Part shown: one piece after another, positions 27,771 to 37,159 of the stretch
Numbering within the stretch: the first letter of the stretch is position 1
Layout of the letters: each line of letters starts with the position of its first letter
Source: Sutterella sp.
Lineage (GTDB): Bacteria > Pseudomonadota > Gammaproteobacteria > Burkholderiales > Burkholderiaceae_F
Assembly: GCA_019418605.1 (NCBI GenBank)
Contig: DYBN01000061.1
Span: 11,091-75,090, forward strand
Direction of reading: 5' to 3'
Length of the DNA stretch: 64,000 bases
Made by a program: the position numbers and the translations under genes
The notes under the pieces: model-generated
The model's input: the letters and a program-made list of their open reading frames with translations, nothing else
Database searches by the model: none
Told to the model about the DNA's origin: nothing

Positions 27771-28777
27771 GAGCGCGTTTGCGTCATTTTTGATTTGGCG
27801 CCCTTGCGGCGGGAGGCTTGCAGGAGGCTTTTTTGGCCGGAATGCTCTCTTGCGGCGGCCTGCAGCCTGTTGCGGGCCGTTTGAAGAAAAAGGCGCGAAG
27901 GTTCTGACAACGAGGCTTCGCCTCTGTGCACGACAAAGTAGTGCCCCTGGGGCAGGGGCGTTTTCGTTTCAAGCTCGAAGAGCCCCTCGAGATGCTGCGG
28001 CACGACCGGGTTGTTGGAAACAAGCATGGCGCCGATGCCAAAACCGGCCTTCGTGAACTCTTCGGTGATTGCCATCGTTGTCGTCTCCCACTGCACGTTG
28101 AGTTTGAGGCCCGCCTCGACAAAGCACCGTTCAAGGTAGTCGCGCGTGTTGTTGCCTGCGCGCAGGATGACGACGGGATGCGCGTTGATCTCCTTGAGCG
28201 TGAGAGCCTTTCCCTTGAGGAAGGGAAAGTGCTCGATGCTCGCAAAAAACGCGTAGCGGTACGAGCCGATTTGCTCGAGCGTGAGTTCGGCGTCAAAGCT
28301 TCCTTGCTCGGGCGAGGCGAGAAACAAAAGGTCGACCTTGCGCTCCTTGACCAGATCGAGCATGGGCTGCATGCGGTTTTCAATTTCAACCTGGATGCGC
28401 ACCATGGGATGCGCCTTGTGAAAGGCCGCAAGAAGGGGCGTGAGACCCGTCTGCAGCAGCAAAAAGGGGCAGCCGATGCGAAGAAGTCCCGTTTTCTGCG
28501 CCCGAATTTCCTGCAGCGCCTTGTCGCCCGCCTTCATGGCGGCTCGAAGTGCCTGCGTGGTCTGAAAGACCGAGCGCCCCTCGTCGGTGAGATACAGGCG
28601 CCGGTTTGCGCGCTCAAAGAGCCGGCAGCCGAGCTCGTCTTCGAGCGAGGCCACGGCGTGCGAGACCGCAGGCTGCGTGATAAAGAGCGTGCGGGCGGCC
28701 GCGGTCATGCTGCCGGCGCTCGCGACGTGGTGAAAAACACGCAGCCAGTCGAGGTTGACGTCTGTCAGAGGCTTCAT
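27767..28777 (-). CDS. LysR-type transcriptional regulator
   Basis: 336 residues from ATG 28777 (MKPLTDVNLDWLRVFHHVA); the longer open frame upstream lacks homology. N-terminal winged helix with the classic LTTR recognition (AAARTLFITQPAVSHAVASL) and a C-terminal effector domain of the periplasmic-binding fold. The last 30 residues are basic and poorly conserved. It is transcribed divergently from the flavoprotein gene and so probably controls it in response to its substrate. Confidence 0.9.
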   Translation of the reverse strand: MKPLTDVNLDWLRVFHHVASAGSMTAAARTLFITQPAVSHAVASLEDELGCRLFERANRRLYLTDEGRSVFQTTQALRAAMKAGDKALQEIRAQKTGLLRIGCPFLLLQTGLTPLLAAFHKAHPMVRIQVEIENRMQPMLDLVKERKVDLLFLASPEQGSFDAELTLEQIGSYRYAFFASIEHFPFLKGKALTLKEINAHPVVILRAGNNTRDYLERCFVEAGLKLNVQWETTTMAITEEFTKAGFGIGAMLVSNNPVVPQHLEGLFELETKTPLPQGHYFVVHRGEASLSEPSRLFLQTARNRLQAAAREHSGQKSLLQASRRKGAKSKMTQTRS

Positions 28778-28928
28778 GGCACAAGCAATCCATAAAAATT
28801 TTTGATCAATACATAAAAATATATCAATTGTTTTTGTGAGGTTTGAGGAAGACAATTTCGTCTGGAAAAAAATCAAGGCGGCGCGGGCGTCATGCGCCGG
28901 AAGCCGCCGCAGATGGAGGAGAACATCA
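28778..28928. promoter_or_regulatory. Divergent AT-rich control region between lysR and the flavoprotein
   Basis: The lysR-proximal 65 bp are strikingly AT-rich in a GC-rich genome. They contain two near-copies of CATAAAAAT and an interrupted dyad TTGAT-N16-ATCAA (from about 28802). LysR proteins bind such T-N11-A-like dyads; the exact site was not resolved. A good GGAGG precedes the flavoprotein ATG. Confidence 0.5.
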
Positions 28929-30407
28929 ATGGTGAGATTTACCCGCCGCCGTTTTGTGTTGACGGCCGCCATGGCAAGCGTTGTCAATGCGCTTCCGGCT
29001 TTTGCAATGAGCGATCCCTTTGCCGTGCCCCAGAAATGGGACCGCACGGTGGACGTGATTGTTGTGGGCGCGGGCGGCGCCGGCCTTGCCGCGGCCGTGA
29101 CCGCCAAGGAAGCCGGCGTCAAGGACGTGCTCGTGCTTGAAAAGATGGCCTTCCCGGGCGGCAACACGATCCGCGCCGGCGGCGGCTTCAATGCGGCCGT
29201 CAAGGCCGACTATGAAAAGGCGGGCATCAAGGATTCGCCCGAGCTGCACGCCGAACAGACGCTTGCCGCAGGCGACTACCGCGGCCAGCCCGATATCGTC
29301 AAAAAGCTCACCAAGCTCGCTCCCGAGAGCGTGCAGTGGCTCAAGGATCACGGCGTGAAGTTTGAAGACCGCATCTATCAGATCTACGGCGGCCTCTATC
29401 CGCGCGCCCGCAACCCGCTCGGTCCGCGCGGCTCGACCTACATCATCGCCCTTACCGAGGTCTGCAAGAAGGAAAACATTCCCGTCGAGCTTGACTCCAA
29501 GGTGGTCAACATCGTGCGCGAGAAGCCCTTTGCCGGCCGCGTGCTCGGCGTGCAGGTCGAGCAGGGCGGCAAGGTTGTGAGCATCCGCGCCCGCACCGGC
29601 GTCATCGTTTGCGCCGGCGGCTTTTCGGCCAACGCCAAGCTCTGCGGCCTGCACGATCCGCGTCTTGAAAAGCTGGGCACCACGAATCACCCGGGCGCCA
29701 CGGGCGAAGTCTTAAACGACTTGATCGACCTCGGCGCGCAGACGACGTGCCTCGACTACATCCAGTGCATCCCGGGCGGTCTGCCCGACGGCAAGAAGTA
29801 CCCGAACCTCTTTACGCATGTTGACCGCTTCATCTTCACCAATCTCGAAGGCAAGCGCTTCATCAACGAAGACGCCCGCCGCGACGTGCTGCGCGACGCC
29901 ATGCTCGCTCAGCCCGAAATGGTGGCTTGGTCGATCATCGACGCCGACGGGTTCGAGCTGCAGAAGAATTCGAAGGGGCCTGAGAACGAAGCCGCCCGCA
30001 AGGAGGGCACGCTCATCATCGCCAACACGGTTGAAGAGCTCGCGCAGAAGATGGACGTGAAGGTCGACGTGCTCAAGCAGACGATCGACACCTACAACAA
30101 GGCCGTCGACACGAAGAAGGATCCGCTTGGCCGCGCTCCCTCGATGCTCGTCAACAAGATCGTCAAGGCGCCCTTCTATGCGGGCAAGCTCACCATGAAG
30201 CGCCACCACACGATGGGCGGCGTCGTGATCAACACCAACGCCGAAGTGATCGACCGCGACGGCAACGTGATCCCGAATCTGTGGGCCGCGGGCGAAATCA
30301 CGGGCGTCGTGCACGGCACCAACCGCGTGGGCGGCAATGCCATGGCCGACATCTTCACGTACGGCCGTGTGGCGGGCCAGAGCGCAGCCAAGGCCTACAA
30401 GAACTAA
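28929..30407 (+). CDS. Periplasmic flavocytochrome-c-type FAD reductase subunit (fumarate/urocanate reductase family)
   Basis: 492 residues from ATG 28929, preceded by GGAGGAGAACATCA. A twin-arginine-like signal (RFTRRRFVLTAAMASVVNA, cleavage near AFA-MSD) indicates export. FAD-binding Rossmann motif DVIVVGAGGAGLAAAV (about 40-55). The fumarate-reductase-type C-terminus is present (HHTMGGVVINTNAEV, HGTNRVGGNAMADIFTYGRV). The family reduces periplasmic acceptors such as fumarate, urocanate or methacrylate using electrons from a multihaem cytochrome. The haem domain is absent here, so a separate cytochrome must donate. Substrate unknown. Divergent from and probably controlled by the LysR gene. 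Confidence 0.88.
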   Translation: MVRFTRRRFVLTAAMASVVNALPAFAMSDPFAVPQKWDRTVDVIVVGAGGAGLAAAVTAKEAGVKDVLVLEKMAFPGGNTIRAGGGFNAAVKADYEKAGIKDSPELHAEQTLAAGDYRGQPDIVKKLTKLAPESVQWLKDHGVKFEDRIYQIYGGLYPRARNPLGPRGSTYIIALTEVCKKENIPVELDSKVVNIVREKPFAGRVLGVQVEQGGKVVSIRARTGVIVCAGGFSANAKLCGLHDPRLEKLGTTNHPGATGEVLNDLIDLGAQTTCLDYIQCIPGGLPDGKKYPNLFTHVDRFIFTNLEGKRFINEDARRDVLRDAMLAQPEMVAWSIIDADGFELQKNSKGPENEAARKEGTLIIANTVEELAQKMDVKVDVLKQTIDTYNKAVDTKKDPLGRAPSMLVNKIVKAPFYAGKLTMKRHHTMGGVVINTNAEVIDRDGNVIPNLWAAGEITGVVHGTNRVGGNAMADIFTYGRVAGQSAAKAYKN

Positions 30408-30424
30408 CCTGCGCTCCCGCACAA

Positions 30425-30461
30425 GCGCCCGGCCGCAGCCCGGGCGCGAAAACTCTTTTTT
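30425..30461 (+). terminator. Rho-independent terminator after the flavoprotein gene
   Basis: Stem GCGCCCGG / CCGGGCGC (30425-30432 with 30440-30447), then GAAAACTC and six T residues. About 20 bp past the stop codon. Confidence 0.7.
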
Positions 30462-30854
30462 CCTTCCAAAGGCTCTTTGGGGCCGGGACCGTTTTCCTTT
30501 TTCGAGCGGCTCCGCCCGAAGAGCTTCTTTTTTGCCTGCGCGCAGGGCGTGAAGTCGGAGTCGGCGCAAGCTTTGGCTTCACGAACAGAGAACCTGGGCG
30601 AGCGCAGCGATCCGAAACCTGCCGCAGGACAAGCGGGAATATCTGCCGAGCCGGCGGGCCTTCCTTTCTTTGCGGCTATTTCTCATAGTCCTGCCTTCGC
30701 AATCGTTGGCAGGGTTCTGTCCCGGCGGCCGCAGTGGCTGACGGGGCCTTGTATAAAGCACAATGTCCAAAAAAAACTTACAGCCATAAGCTTACAGGTG
30801 TAATTTTCTTGGTCTGCATCAGAACGAACAGTCCTTTTCAAGCCCAAAGACGCT
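30462..30854. other. Intergenic region with no confident gene
   Basis: About 390 bp. Open frames exist on both strands but have no recognisable domain. A second small hairpin followed by T6 (GAAGAGCTTCTTTTTT, about 30519-30534) is present. The last 80 bp are AT-rich, with TTGTATAAAG-like promoter sequence before the ATPase gene. I saw no tRNA and no certain structured RNA. Confidence 0.4.
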
Positions 30855-32210
30855 ATGAAACTTCCCTTTTACGGCCGGGAGCAAGAGATCGCCAAGCTTC
30901 GGCAATTGTTTGATCAATCGAAAGAATCCGGAGGCCAGATGGTCGTCATTACGGGCCGCCGGCGCGTTGGGAAAACGACTCTTGTGCGACGCGCGTTTGA
31001 AGAGCTTGACGCGCCCTGTCTTTACTTTTTCGCAAATGCCGAAAAAACCGAGCGGGCCAATGTGGCCGACTTCTTTGCTGAAAATGCAGAAAAGCTCGGA
31101 CTCGAAGGGCTGGCGCCGTCCTTGACGCTGCGGGAGCTCCTTGAGTTTCTGTTTAAACGAGCGCAAAAAACGCCCCTCATCCTCGTGTTGGACGAGTTTC
31201 AAAACTTCAAGCACATGGCGCCGGGCTTTTTCGGCGACCTGCAAAATCTCTGGGACAAGCATCGAAAGACTTCAAAGATTCTTCTTGCGGCGGCGGGTTC
31301 CGTCACAAGCGCCATGAAGGAGGCAACGGAGGCTCCTGACGCGCCGCTCTGCGGGCGCCCTTCGGCGTTTATTCGCCTGGCGCCTTTTTCCACTTCTTTG
31401 CTCAAGGCCGTCTACAAGGAGTGCTGTCAGGAGAGCGGCACTCCGTACGTTCCCGATAACTACCTCGCTCTCTGGACTCTCACGGGCGGAGTGGCGAAGT
31501 ACGTCGAGCTTTTGATTGAGGCCGAGTGCCTTACCAAGGAGGCGATGTTTGCCTATGCCGTCGATCCTTCTTCGTTTTTTGTGAGCGAAGGCACCGTACT
31601 TTTGCACACGGAATTTAAAAGCGACTATGCGACGTACTTTGAGATTTTGCAGCAAGCCGCCAGGGGCAGGACAAGGCGGCGGGAGCTCGTAGCGCACTTT
31701 CCCGACCGCGACATCAGCGGACAGCTGCTGCGCCTGGAGGAGCACTATCGGCTTCTTTACCGCGAGATGCCCTTTGGGAGTGCCGCCGGAGCACGAAACT
31801 ATCGGCTGGTGCTCAACGACGAGTTCCTGCGGTTTTGGTTTCGGTACGTGTACGGCTGCGCGGCCATGATTGAAAACAACAACAGCGGCCGCGTTGTTGA
31901 GATGATGCTCGATGAATTTGCGGACTTCACGGGGCGCTTCGTTCTTGAGCGCTATTTCCGAAGGCAGCTTCTGGAGACCGGACGCTTTGCGTGCGCCGGC
32001 TCGTGGTGGGATCGGCGCGGCCAAAACGAAATCGACGTGGTCGCCCTTGACCCCGTCGACAAGAGCCTGCTTTTTGTTGAAGTCAAGCGGGAGGAAAAGC
32101 GCATCAATCTCGACGTGCTCCGCGAGAGAGCATGGGAATTTCTGACGCACAACGCGGCTTACCGCACGTACGCCATGCGCTATGAGGGGCGCTCGCTCAA
32201 GGACTTGTAG
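30855..32210 (+). CDS. Stand-alone ATPase with C-terminal nuclease-like domain (ATPase_2 + DUF234 type)
   Basis: 451 residues. STAND/AAA-type ATPase beginning LPFYGREQEIAKLRQLF with Walker A GRRRVGKTTLV (about 35-46) and Walker B ILVLDEFQNF (about 111-120). The C-terminal region has a PD-(D/E)xK-like signature, NEIDVVAL followed by LFVEVKREEK (D, then ExK, about 397-415). Such proteins are widespread in archaea and anaerobic bacteria and often sit in accessory DNA. Their role (defence, mobile-element biology or other) is not settled. Single-gene unit, convergent with the MATE gene. Confidence 0.8.
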   Translation: MKLPFYGREQEIAKLRQLFDQSKESGGQMVVITGRRRVGKTTLVRRAFEELDAPCLYFFANAEKTERANVADFFAENAEKLGLEGLAPSLTLRELLEFLFKRAQKTPLILVLDEFQNFKHMAPGFFGDLQNLWDKHRKTSKILLAAAGSVTSAMKEATEAPDAPLCGRPSAFIRLAPFSTSLLKAVYKECCQESGTPYVPDNYLALWTLTGGVAKYVELLIEAECLTKEAMFAYAVDPSSFFVSEGTVLLHTEFKSDYATYFEILQQAARGRTRRRELVAHFPDRDISGQLLRLEEHYRLLYREMPFGSAAGARNYRLVLNDEFLRFWFRYVYGCAAMIENNNSGRVVEMMLDEFADFTGRFVLERYFRRQLLETGRFACAGSWWDRRGQNEIDVVALDPVDKSLLFVEVKREEKRINLDVLRERAWEFLTHNAAYRTYAMRYEGRSLKDL

Positions 32211-32274
32211 CGGGCCCGCGCAAACGCCGGCGGCATTTCTCGGCCAAGCCTTCGGCGCATCGTCAAAAAGCGCT

Positions 32275-33705
32275 TTATGGCGCGGCGTCCGTTTCCTTAA
32301 ACGCGGCCTTTTGTTTGACTTCGTGCCGAAAGCGCAGCACGTACCAGCCGCAGACCACAAAGCTCAGAACTTCGGCTGCGGGCTGCGCCGCCTGCAGTCC
32401 CGTCAGGCCGAAGGCGGCGGGCAAAAAGACAATGGCGGGAATAAAGAAAAGCCCCTGCCGGGTGCTTGCGAGCAGCGTGGCAACGCCCGTGCGCCCGAGC
32501 ACCTGATAGGTCATGTTGCCGAGCACGTTGACGGGAACCAAGGGCATCACCAGACACTGCAGCTCAAGGGCGGGCACCGCCACCTCAAGCACCGCCGGGT
32601 CGTTGGTTTTGAAAAAGGCGATGACTTCTTCTGAAAAGGAAAAGGCAAGCACCGCCATGGCGCTCATGATGGCAATCGACATCAGAAGCGTCGCATCAAA
32701 GGCGCGCTGCACGCGCTCAAAGCGCCGGGCGCCCCAGTTGTAGCCCAGCACCGGCTGATAGCCCTGCCCGAGACCGATGAGCGCCGAGCCCGTGATCATC
32801 ATGATGCGACCGACGATCGACATGCCGGCAACGCCCGCATCGCCAAAGCCGCCCGCCATGAGGTTTAACAGGGCGGCCGCCACGGCCCCGAGCACGTTGC
32901 GGGCAAGAGAGGGCATGCCGTTTTTAACTAGCGACGCATAGACCTCAAAGCTGCGCCCGATGCAGCGCACGTGCATCGCGATCGAGCCCTTGCCGCGCAG
33001 AAAGTGCGCAAGCAGCACGGCAAAGGAAAGGCTCTGGCAGAGCGCCGTCGCCCAGCCCGCGCCCGCAATGCCCATCTCAAGCGTGAAAATGAAAACGGGG
33101 GCGACAGCGATGTTGAGAATGCCGCCTGCGGCAAGCCCGATCATGCCCACGAGCGCAAGGCCCTCGGAGCGCAGAATGCAGTTGAGCGCAAAGGCGCCCG
33201 CCATCAAGGGGGCGGCGGCAAGAATGGCAAGCGTGTAGTCGCGCGCATAGGGAAGAATCGTGGGCGTGGCGCCAAGCGCAAAGAGGATGGGGTCAAGGAA
33301 AACGAATGCCGCTGCGGCAAGCAGGCTCGCTGCGGCCAGAACGGTCAAAAGCGCCGAGCTTGCAAGCGTATCGGCCCGGGCGAAGTTCTTGGCTCCGAGA
33401 AGGCGCGAGGCCTGCGAGGCGCAGCCCTGGCCAATCATGATGCCGATCGCCTGAATGACGATTTGCAGTGCAAAAACAACGCCCATGGCGCCCACGGCCG
33501 AGGTGCCGAGGTAGGAGACGTAGTAGGTTGAGGCCGTGTTGTAGAGCGCAGTGATGAGCATCGAGAGCATCGTGGGGATGCCAAGGCGCACGACAAGGCC
33601 CGCAACGGGCGCCGTCGTCATGCGCTCGAAGGTGCGCTGCGCGGCCCGCGCGTGGGCATCATCCAAGGCGGGGGCGGTGCTCTCGTGCTGCGGCCCGGGG
33701 CTCAT
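32275..33705 (-). CDS. MATE-family multidrug efflux transporter
   Basis: 476 residues with 12 hydrophobic helices in two homologous halves, typical of Na+- or H+-driven MATE exporters (NorM/DinF/MepA type). Motifs include LGIPTMLSMLITALYNTAST at the start of half 1 and GLGQGYQPVLGYNWGARRF at the half-1/2 turn, the latter MepA-like. The start codon overlaps the xthA stop (ATGA), so it is translationally coupled to xthA. Substrate unknown. Confidence 0.9.
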   Translation of the reverse strand: MSPGPQHESTAPALDDAHARAAQRTFERMTTAPVAGLVVRLGIPTMLSMLITALYNTASTYYVSYLGTSAVGAMGVVFALQIVIQAIGIMIGQGCASQASRLLGAKNFARADTLASSALLTVLAAASLLAAAAFVFLDPILFALGATPTILPYARDYTLAILAAAPLMAGAFALNCILRSEGLALVGMIGLAAGGILNIAVAPVFIFTLEMGIAGAGWATALCQSLSFAVLLAHFLRGKGSIAMHVRCIGRSFEVYASLVKNGMPSLARNVLGAVAAALLNLMAGGFGDAGVAGMSIVGRIMMITGSALIGLGQGYQPVLGYNWGARRFERVQRAFDATLLMSIAIMSAMAVLAFSFSEEVIAFFKTNDPAVLEVAVPALELQCLVMPLVPVNVLGNMTYQVLGRTGVATLLASTRQGLFFIPAIVFLPAAFGLTGLQAAQPAAEVLSFVVCGWYVLRFRHEVKQKAAFKETDAAP

Positions 33706-34532
33706 GCGGACGTGCTCTCTCTTTCGGCAGCCCCGGCTGCGTCGTTGATCCGCATCACGACCGGGGCGTGGTCGCTTGGCTTTTCAAGCGCGCGAGGAGC
33801 GGCGTCAATCCAGACGTCGTCCATGCTGCGCACAAGGGCGGGCGAGGCCAGAAGATGGTCGATGCGCATGCCCTGGTTTTTCTCAAATCCCGACATCCGG
33901 TAGTCCCACCACGAGTAGGTCTCGGGCGCATGCAGCCCCTGCGCCCAGGTGTCCATGAGCCCGGTTTTGAGAAGCTCGGCCCAGGCGTTGCGCTCAGGCT
34001 CCGATGCGGGGGTTTTCCCCTTCCACTGCAGCGGATCCCACAAATCGGCGTCGGTGGGCGCGATGTTGAAGTCGCCCCCAAGCACAAAGAGAGCCTCGCG
34101 CGCAAGCTCGCTTCTGACCCAGAGCGTGAGCGCGGCGATCCACTCAAGCTTGTAGAGATACTTGTCGCAGCCCACTTCCTGACCGTTGGGAAAGTAGGCG
34201 CAGGCAGTCCGCAGTTTGCGGCCGTCCTTTAAAACGAGCGTGGCGGCGATGAGCCGCTTTTGCGCGTCGGGGTAGCCCGGGATGTTGCGTACGACCCCTT
34301 CAAGGGCGGTGACGGCGTTGGCGCGCGCTGCGATCGCCACGCCGTTGTAGGTCTTCTGGCCGTTGAATAAAACGCGAAAGCCCGCCTCTTCAAAGGCTTT
34401 GGCAGGAAAGGCCTCGTCGGGCGTTTTTATCTCCTGCATCAGGAGCACGTCGGTGCGGCTTGTCTCGAGCCAGTCGAGAACCTGCTGAAGGCGGACTTTG
34501 ATGCTGTTGACGTTCCAAGTGGCAATCTGCAT
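33702..34532 (-). CDS. xthA: Exodeoxyribonuclease III (AP endonuclease, Xth type)
   Basis: 276 residues of the endonuclease/exonuclease/phosphatase fold. MQIATWNVNSIKVRLQQVLD start, metal-binding glutamate in LMQEIKTPD, catalytic GGDFNIAPTDAD, MRIDHLLAS and the terminal SDHAPVVMRI motif are all present. Repairs abasic sites. Coupled with the MATE gene downstream by a 4-bp overlap. Confidence 0.93.
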   Translation of the reverse strand: MQIATWNVNSIKVRLQQVLDWLETSRTDVLLMQEIKTPDEAFPAKAFEEAGFRVLFNGQKTYNGVAIAARANAVTALEGVVRNIPGYPDAQKRLIAATLVLKDGRKLRTACAYFPNGQEVGCDKYLYKLEWIAALTLWVRSELAREALFVLGGDFNIAPTDADLWDPLQWKGKTPASEPERNAWAELLKTGLMDTWAQGLHAPETYSWWDYRMSGFEKNQGMRIDHLLASPALVRSMDDVWIDAAPRALEKPSDHAPVVMRINDAAGAAERESTSA

Positions 34533-34634
34533 GGGAAAAATCTAGAAAAAGAACCGGCAGAGGGCGGCAGCCGGCAAAAGGCGCATTTAAAGGCGTTGTT
34601 AAAGGCTCGCCGAAAAAGGAGGCGCCAGGGAAAC

Positions 34635-35450
34635 TCAGGCCTTAAGAAGCGCCGTGAGAAAGGCAACGGCGCTGTCGCTTGGCACAAGGCGGCGTTCAAT
34701 GCGAGACAAAAGCGCATCAACGCCTGCGCACTCAATGACTGATACTTCGCCGTCGACGTTGTGCACGCTTCGGGCGTCCTGCACGAAAACTTTAAGACAG
34801 AACGCGTCTTCGTGCATCCAGCCCTCTTCTACGGGCCTGCGAACGGCAAAGCGAGAAAACCCGCCCGCTTCAAGCGCATAGCCCTCGTCGAGCCCCGCCT
34901 CTTCGGCAAGTTCCCGCCGCAGGCTCACGAAGGGCGCTTCGCCCGCGGAAACAAGGCCCGCGGCAAGCGTATCCCAAAGCCCCGGGTCGACTTGTTTTGT
35001 CTCGCTTCGGCGGCTCATGAAGATGCGCCCGGCTTGATCGACTCCCACGGCGTAGACGCACTGCGTTGCCATGCCAAAGTAGCGAAAAAGCCCGCGCTCG
35101 GCGCGGCTTACGATTTCTCCGGTCATGAGGTCGCGCACGTCGAGAAGCTCGTCGCGCCACTGAAAGAAAAAGCCCGATCGGTGGAAAACGTCGGCCGCAC
35201 GGGCAAAGGCGGCCTCAAGCGGCACATCGGGCGAAAACTCGACGCAGCGCCCTTCGCGGACAAACCAGTGCGCAAGGGTGCTTGAGGCGATCTCGTCAAA
35301 GGCTTTGGGCGAGAGCGTGCCGATGCGGCGGCCCTCAACAAAAAGCGCAAGAGCGTCGGCCGCAGGAGACTTCGTATTAAAGGCAAGGGCCTCGGTGAGA
35401 AGACTTCGGGCGCGGGCGGCTTGCCCGGCAGTCAATGTGATGGCGGCCAT
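34635..35450 (-). CDS. Nudix hydrolase with N-terminal DUF4743-like domain
   Basis: 271 residues from ATG 35450 (MAAITLTAGQAARARSLL); the frame is open further but unconserved. The N-terminal half resembles the DUF4743 domain seen in thiamine-pyrophosphokinase-linked Nudix proteins. The Nudix box fits GX5EX7REUXEEXGU: GLVSAGE, seven residues, then RELAEEAGL (about 164-186). It hydrolyses a nucleoside-diphosphate-linked substrate that cannot be named from sequence. Confidence 0.85.
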   Translation of the reverse strand: MAAITLTAGQAARARSLLTEALAFNTKSPAADALALFVEGRRIGTLSPKAFDEIASSTLAHWFVREGRCVEFSPDVPLEAAFARAADVFHRSGFFFQWRDELLDVRDLMTGEIVSRAERGLFRYFGMATQCVYAVGVDQAGRIFMSRRSETKQVDPGLWDTLAAGLVSAGEAPFVSLRRELAEEAGLDEGYALEAGGFSRFAVRRPVEEGWMHEDAFCLKVFVQDARSVHNVDGEVSVIECAGVDALLSRIERRLVPSDSAVAFLTALLKA

Positions 35451-35515
35451 GAAGCAAAAAGAGGAATCGTGACGAGGGGAAAAACGAAGCGCCGGGCGTT
35501 TTGCGCCCGGTGAAG

Positions 35516-35546
35516 AAAAACGCCCGGAGAGGCTGGCTTCCGGGCG
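35516..35546 (-). terminator. Rho-independent terminator after lysS
   Basis: Minus-strand stem CGCCCGGA / TCCGGGCG (plus-strand arms 35521-35528 and 35539-35546) with an 11-nt loop, followed by TTTTT (35516-35520). An overlapping second GC hairpin lies at 35490-35510. Confidence 0.78.
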
Positions 35547-35570
35547 CATTCAAAAAAGAGGTTGTCGAGC

Positions 35571-37094
35571 CTAGCTCTCCGGGCGCATGGCGGGGAAGAG
35601 CAGCACGTCGCGGATCGTGGGAGCGTCGGTCAAGAGCATCACGAAGCGGTCGATGCCGATGCCGCAGCCAGCCGTCGGGGGGAGCCCATATTCCAAGGCG
35701 CGGATGAAGTCCGCGTCATAGAACATCGCCTCATCATCGCCGTGGCTCTTGGCGTCGGCCTGCGCCTGAAAGCGCCGCGCCTGGTCCTCGGGGTCGTTGA
35801 GCTCCGAAAAGCCGTTGGCGGTTTCTCGTCCGTAGATGAAAAGCTCAAAGCGCTCGGTCATCTCGGGGTCGGTGTCGGAGGCGCGCGCCAGGGGGCTCAC
35901 CTCAACCGGGTAGTTGATGATGAAGGTGGGGTTGATGAGCTTGCTTTCGGCGACTTCCTCAAAGAGCGCCATCACAAGGGCGCCCAGGCCCACGTGATCG
36001 GGCTGCGGGGCGCCGAGGCGCTTGAGTTCGGCGCGCAAAAACGCCTCGTCCTTGAGGTTTTCCTCGGTGTACTTGGGCGCGTGCTTGAGGATGGCCTCCT
36101 GCGGGGTGAGCTTCTCAAAGGGCTTGGAGAGATCGATTTCGGTGCCCTGGTAGGTGACCTTTTCGCTGCCGGTTGCCTCGCGCGCGACGGTGCGCAGGAG
36201 CTCCTCGGTAAATTGCATCTGATCGCGGTACGTCCAGTACGTGGCGTAGAACTCGATCGTGGTGAATTCTGGATTGTGGCGCGTGTCGATGCCCTCGTTT
36301 CTAAAGCAGCGGTTCAATTCAAAGACGCGCTCAAAGCCGCCCACAACGAGGCGCTTTAAGTAGAGCTCGGGCGCAATGCGCAGGTACTGATCAATGTCGA
36401 GCGCATTGTGGTGCGTGATGAAGGGCTTTGCGTTGGCGCCGCCCGGAATCGGGTTGAGCATCGGCGTTTCGACTTCAACGAAGCGGTGCGCCTCCATGAA
36501 CCGGCGGATGGCCGAGACGACCTTAAAGCGCGTCAGAAAGCGCGCGCGGCTCTCCTCGTTGATGATGAGGTCGGCGTAGCGCTGCCTATAGCGCGTCTCC
36601 GCGTCCGAGAGTCCCTTGTGCTTGTCGGGCAGCGGCCGAATGCTCTTTGTTAAAAGCCGCAGCTTCTTGACGCGCACCGAAAGCTCGCCCTTGTTGGTGC
36701 GAAAAAGGGTGCCCTCGGCCGCGACGATGTCGCCTAAGTCAAGCGTCTTGAAAAAGGCGTAGGTTTCGGGCCCCACGTCGTTGGCGCCGATGAAGTACTG
36801 CATGGTGCCCGTGAAGTCGCGCACGGTGGCAAAGCTTGCCTTGCCCATGACGCGCTTGAGCATCATGCGGCCCGAGACCGCCACGGCCGGGGCGGCCGCT
36901 TCGAGCTCTTCGCGGCTCATCGCACCGTACTTTTCGCGCAGGTCGCCGAACAAATCCTTGCGCACGAAGTCGTTGGGGTAGGCAACGCCCGTCTCGCGCA
37001 GGTGCGCAAGCTTGGCGCGGCGCTCGGCAATGATGTGGTTTTCCTCTTCGGCGGCCTGTGCGGCCGTCTGCTGCGTGGTTGCTTCTTCGCTCAT
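35571..37094 (-). CDS. lysS: Lysyl-tRNA synthetase, class II
   Basis: 507 residues. OB-fold anticodon-binding domain (about 60-170) followed by the class II catalytic domain. Motif 2 is visible in FELNRCFRNEGIDTRHNPEF and motif 3 in GCGIGIDRFVMLLT near the C-terminus. Length matches E. coli LysS (505). It lies 65 bp downstream of prfB in the conserved prfB-lysS arrangement. Confidence 0.97.
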   Translation of the reverse strand: MSEEATTQQTAAQAAEEENHIIAERRAKLAHLRETGVAYPNDFVRKDLFGDLREKYGAMSREELEAAAPAVAVSGRMMLKRVMGKASFATVRDFTGTMQYFIGANDVGPETYAFFKTLDLGDIVAAEGTLFRTNKGELSVRVKKLRLLTKSIRPLPDKHKGLSDAETRYRQRYADLIINEESRARFLTRFKVVSAIRRFMEAHRFVEVETPMLNPIPGGANAKPFITHHNALDIDQYLRIAPELYLKRLVVGGFERVFELNRCFRNEGIDTRHNPEFTTIEFYATYWTYRDQMQFTEELLRTVAREATGSEKVTYQGTEIDLSKPFEKLTPQEAILKHAPKYTEENLKDEAFLRAELKRLGAPQPDHVGLGALVMALFEEVAESKLINPTFIINYPVEVSPLARASDTDPEMTERFELFIYGRETANGFSELNDPEDQARRFQAQADAKSHGDDEAMFYDADFIRALEYGLPPTAGCGIGIDRFVMLLTDAPTIRDVLLFPAMRPES

Positions 37095-37159
37095 GTCCGG
37101 ATCAAAAGTAAAAGAATTCGTAAAAAAGCGGTTGTCTTCTCGAGAGGGGCGTTTTTGGC

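Noticed and set aside
30462..30854. 6S RNA or other structured RNA in the gap
   Set aside because: I looked for the long open-bubble hairpin of 6S RNA and for tRNA-like arms and could not find a convincing match.
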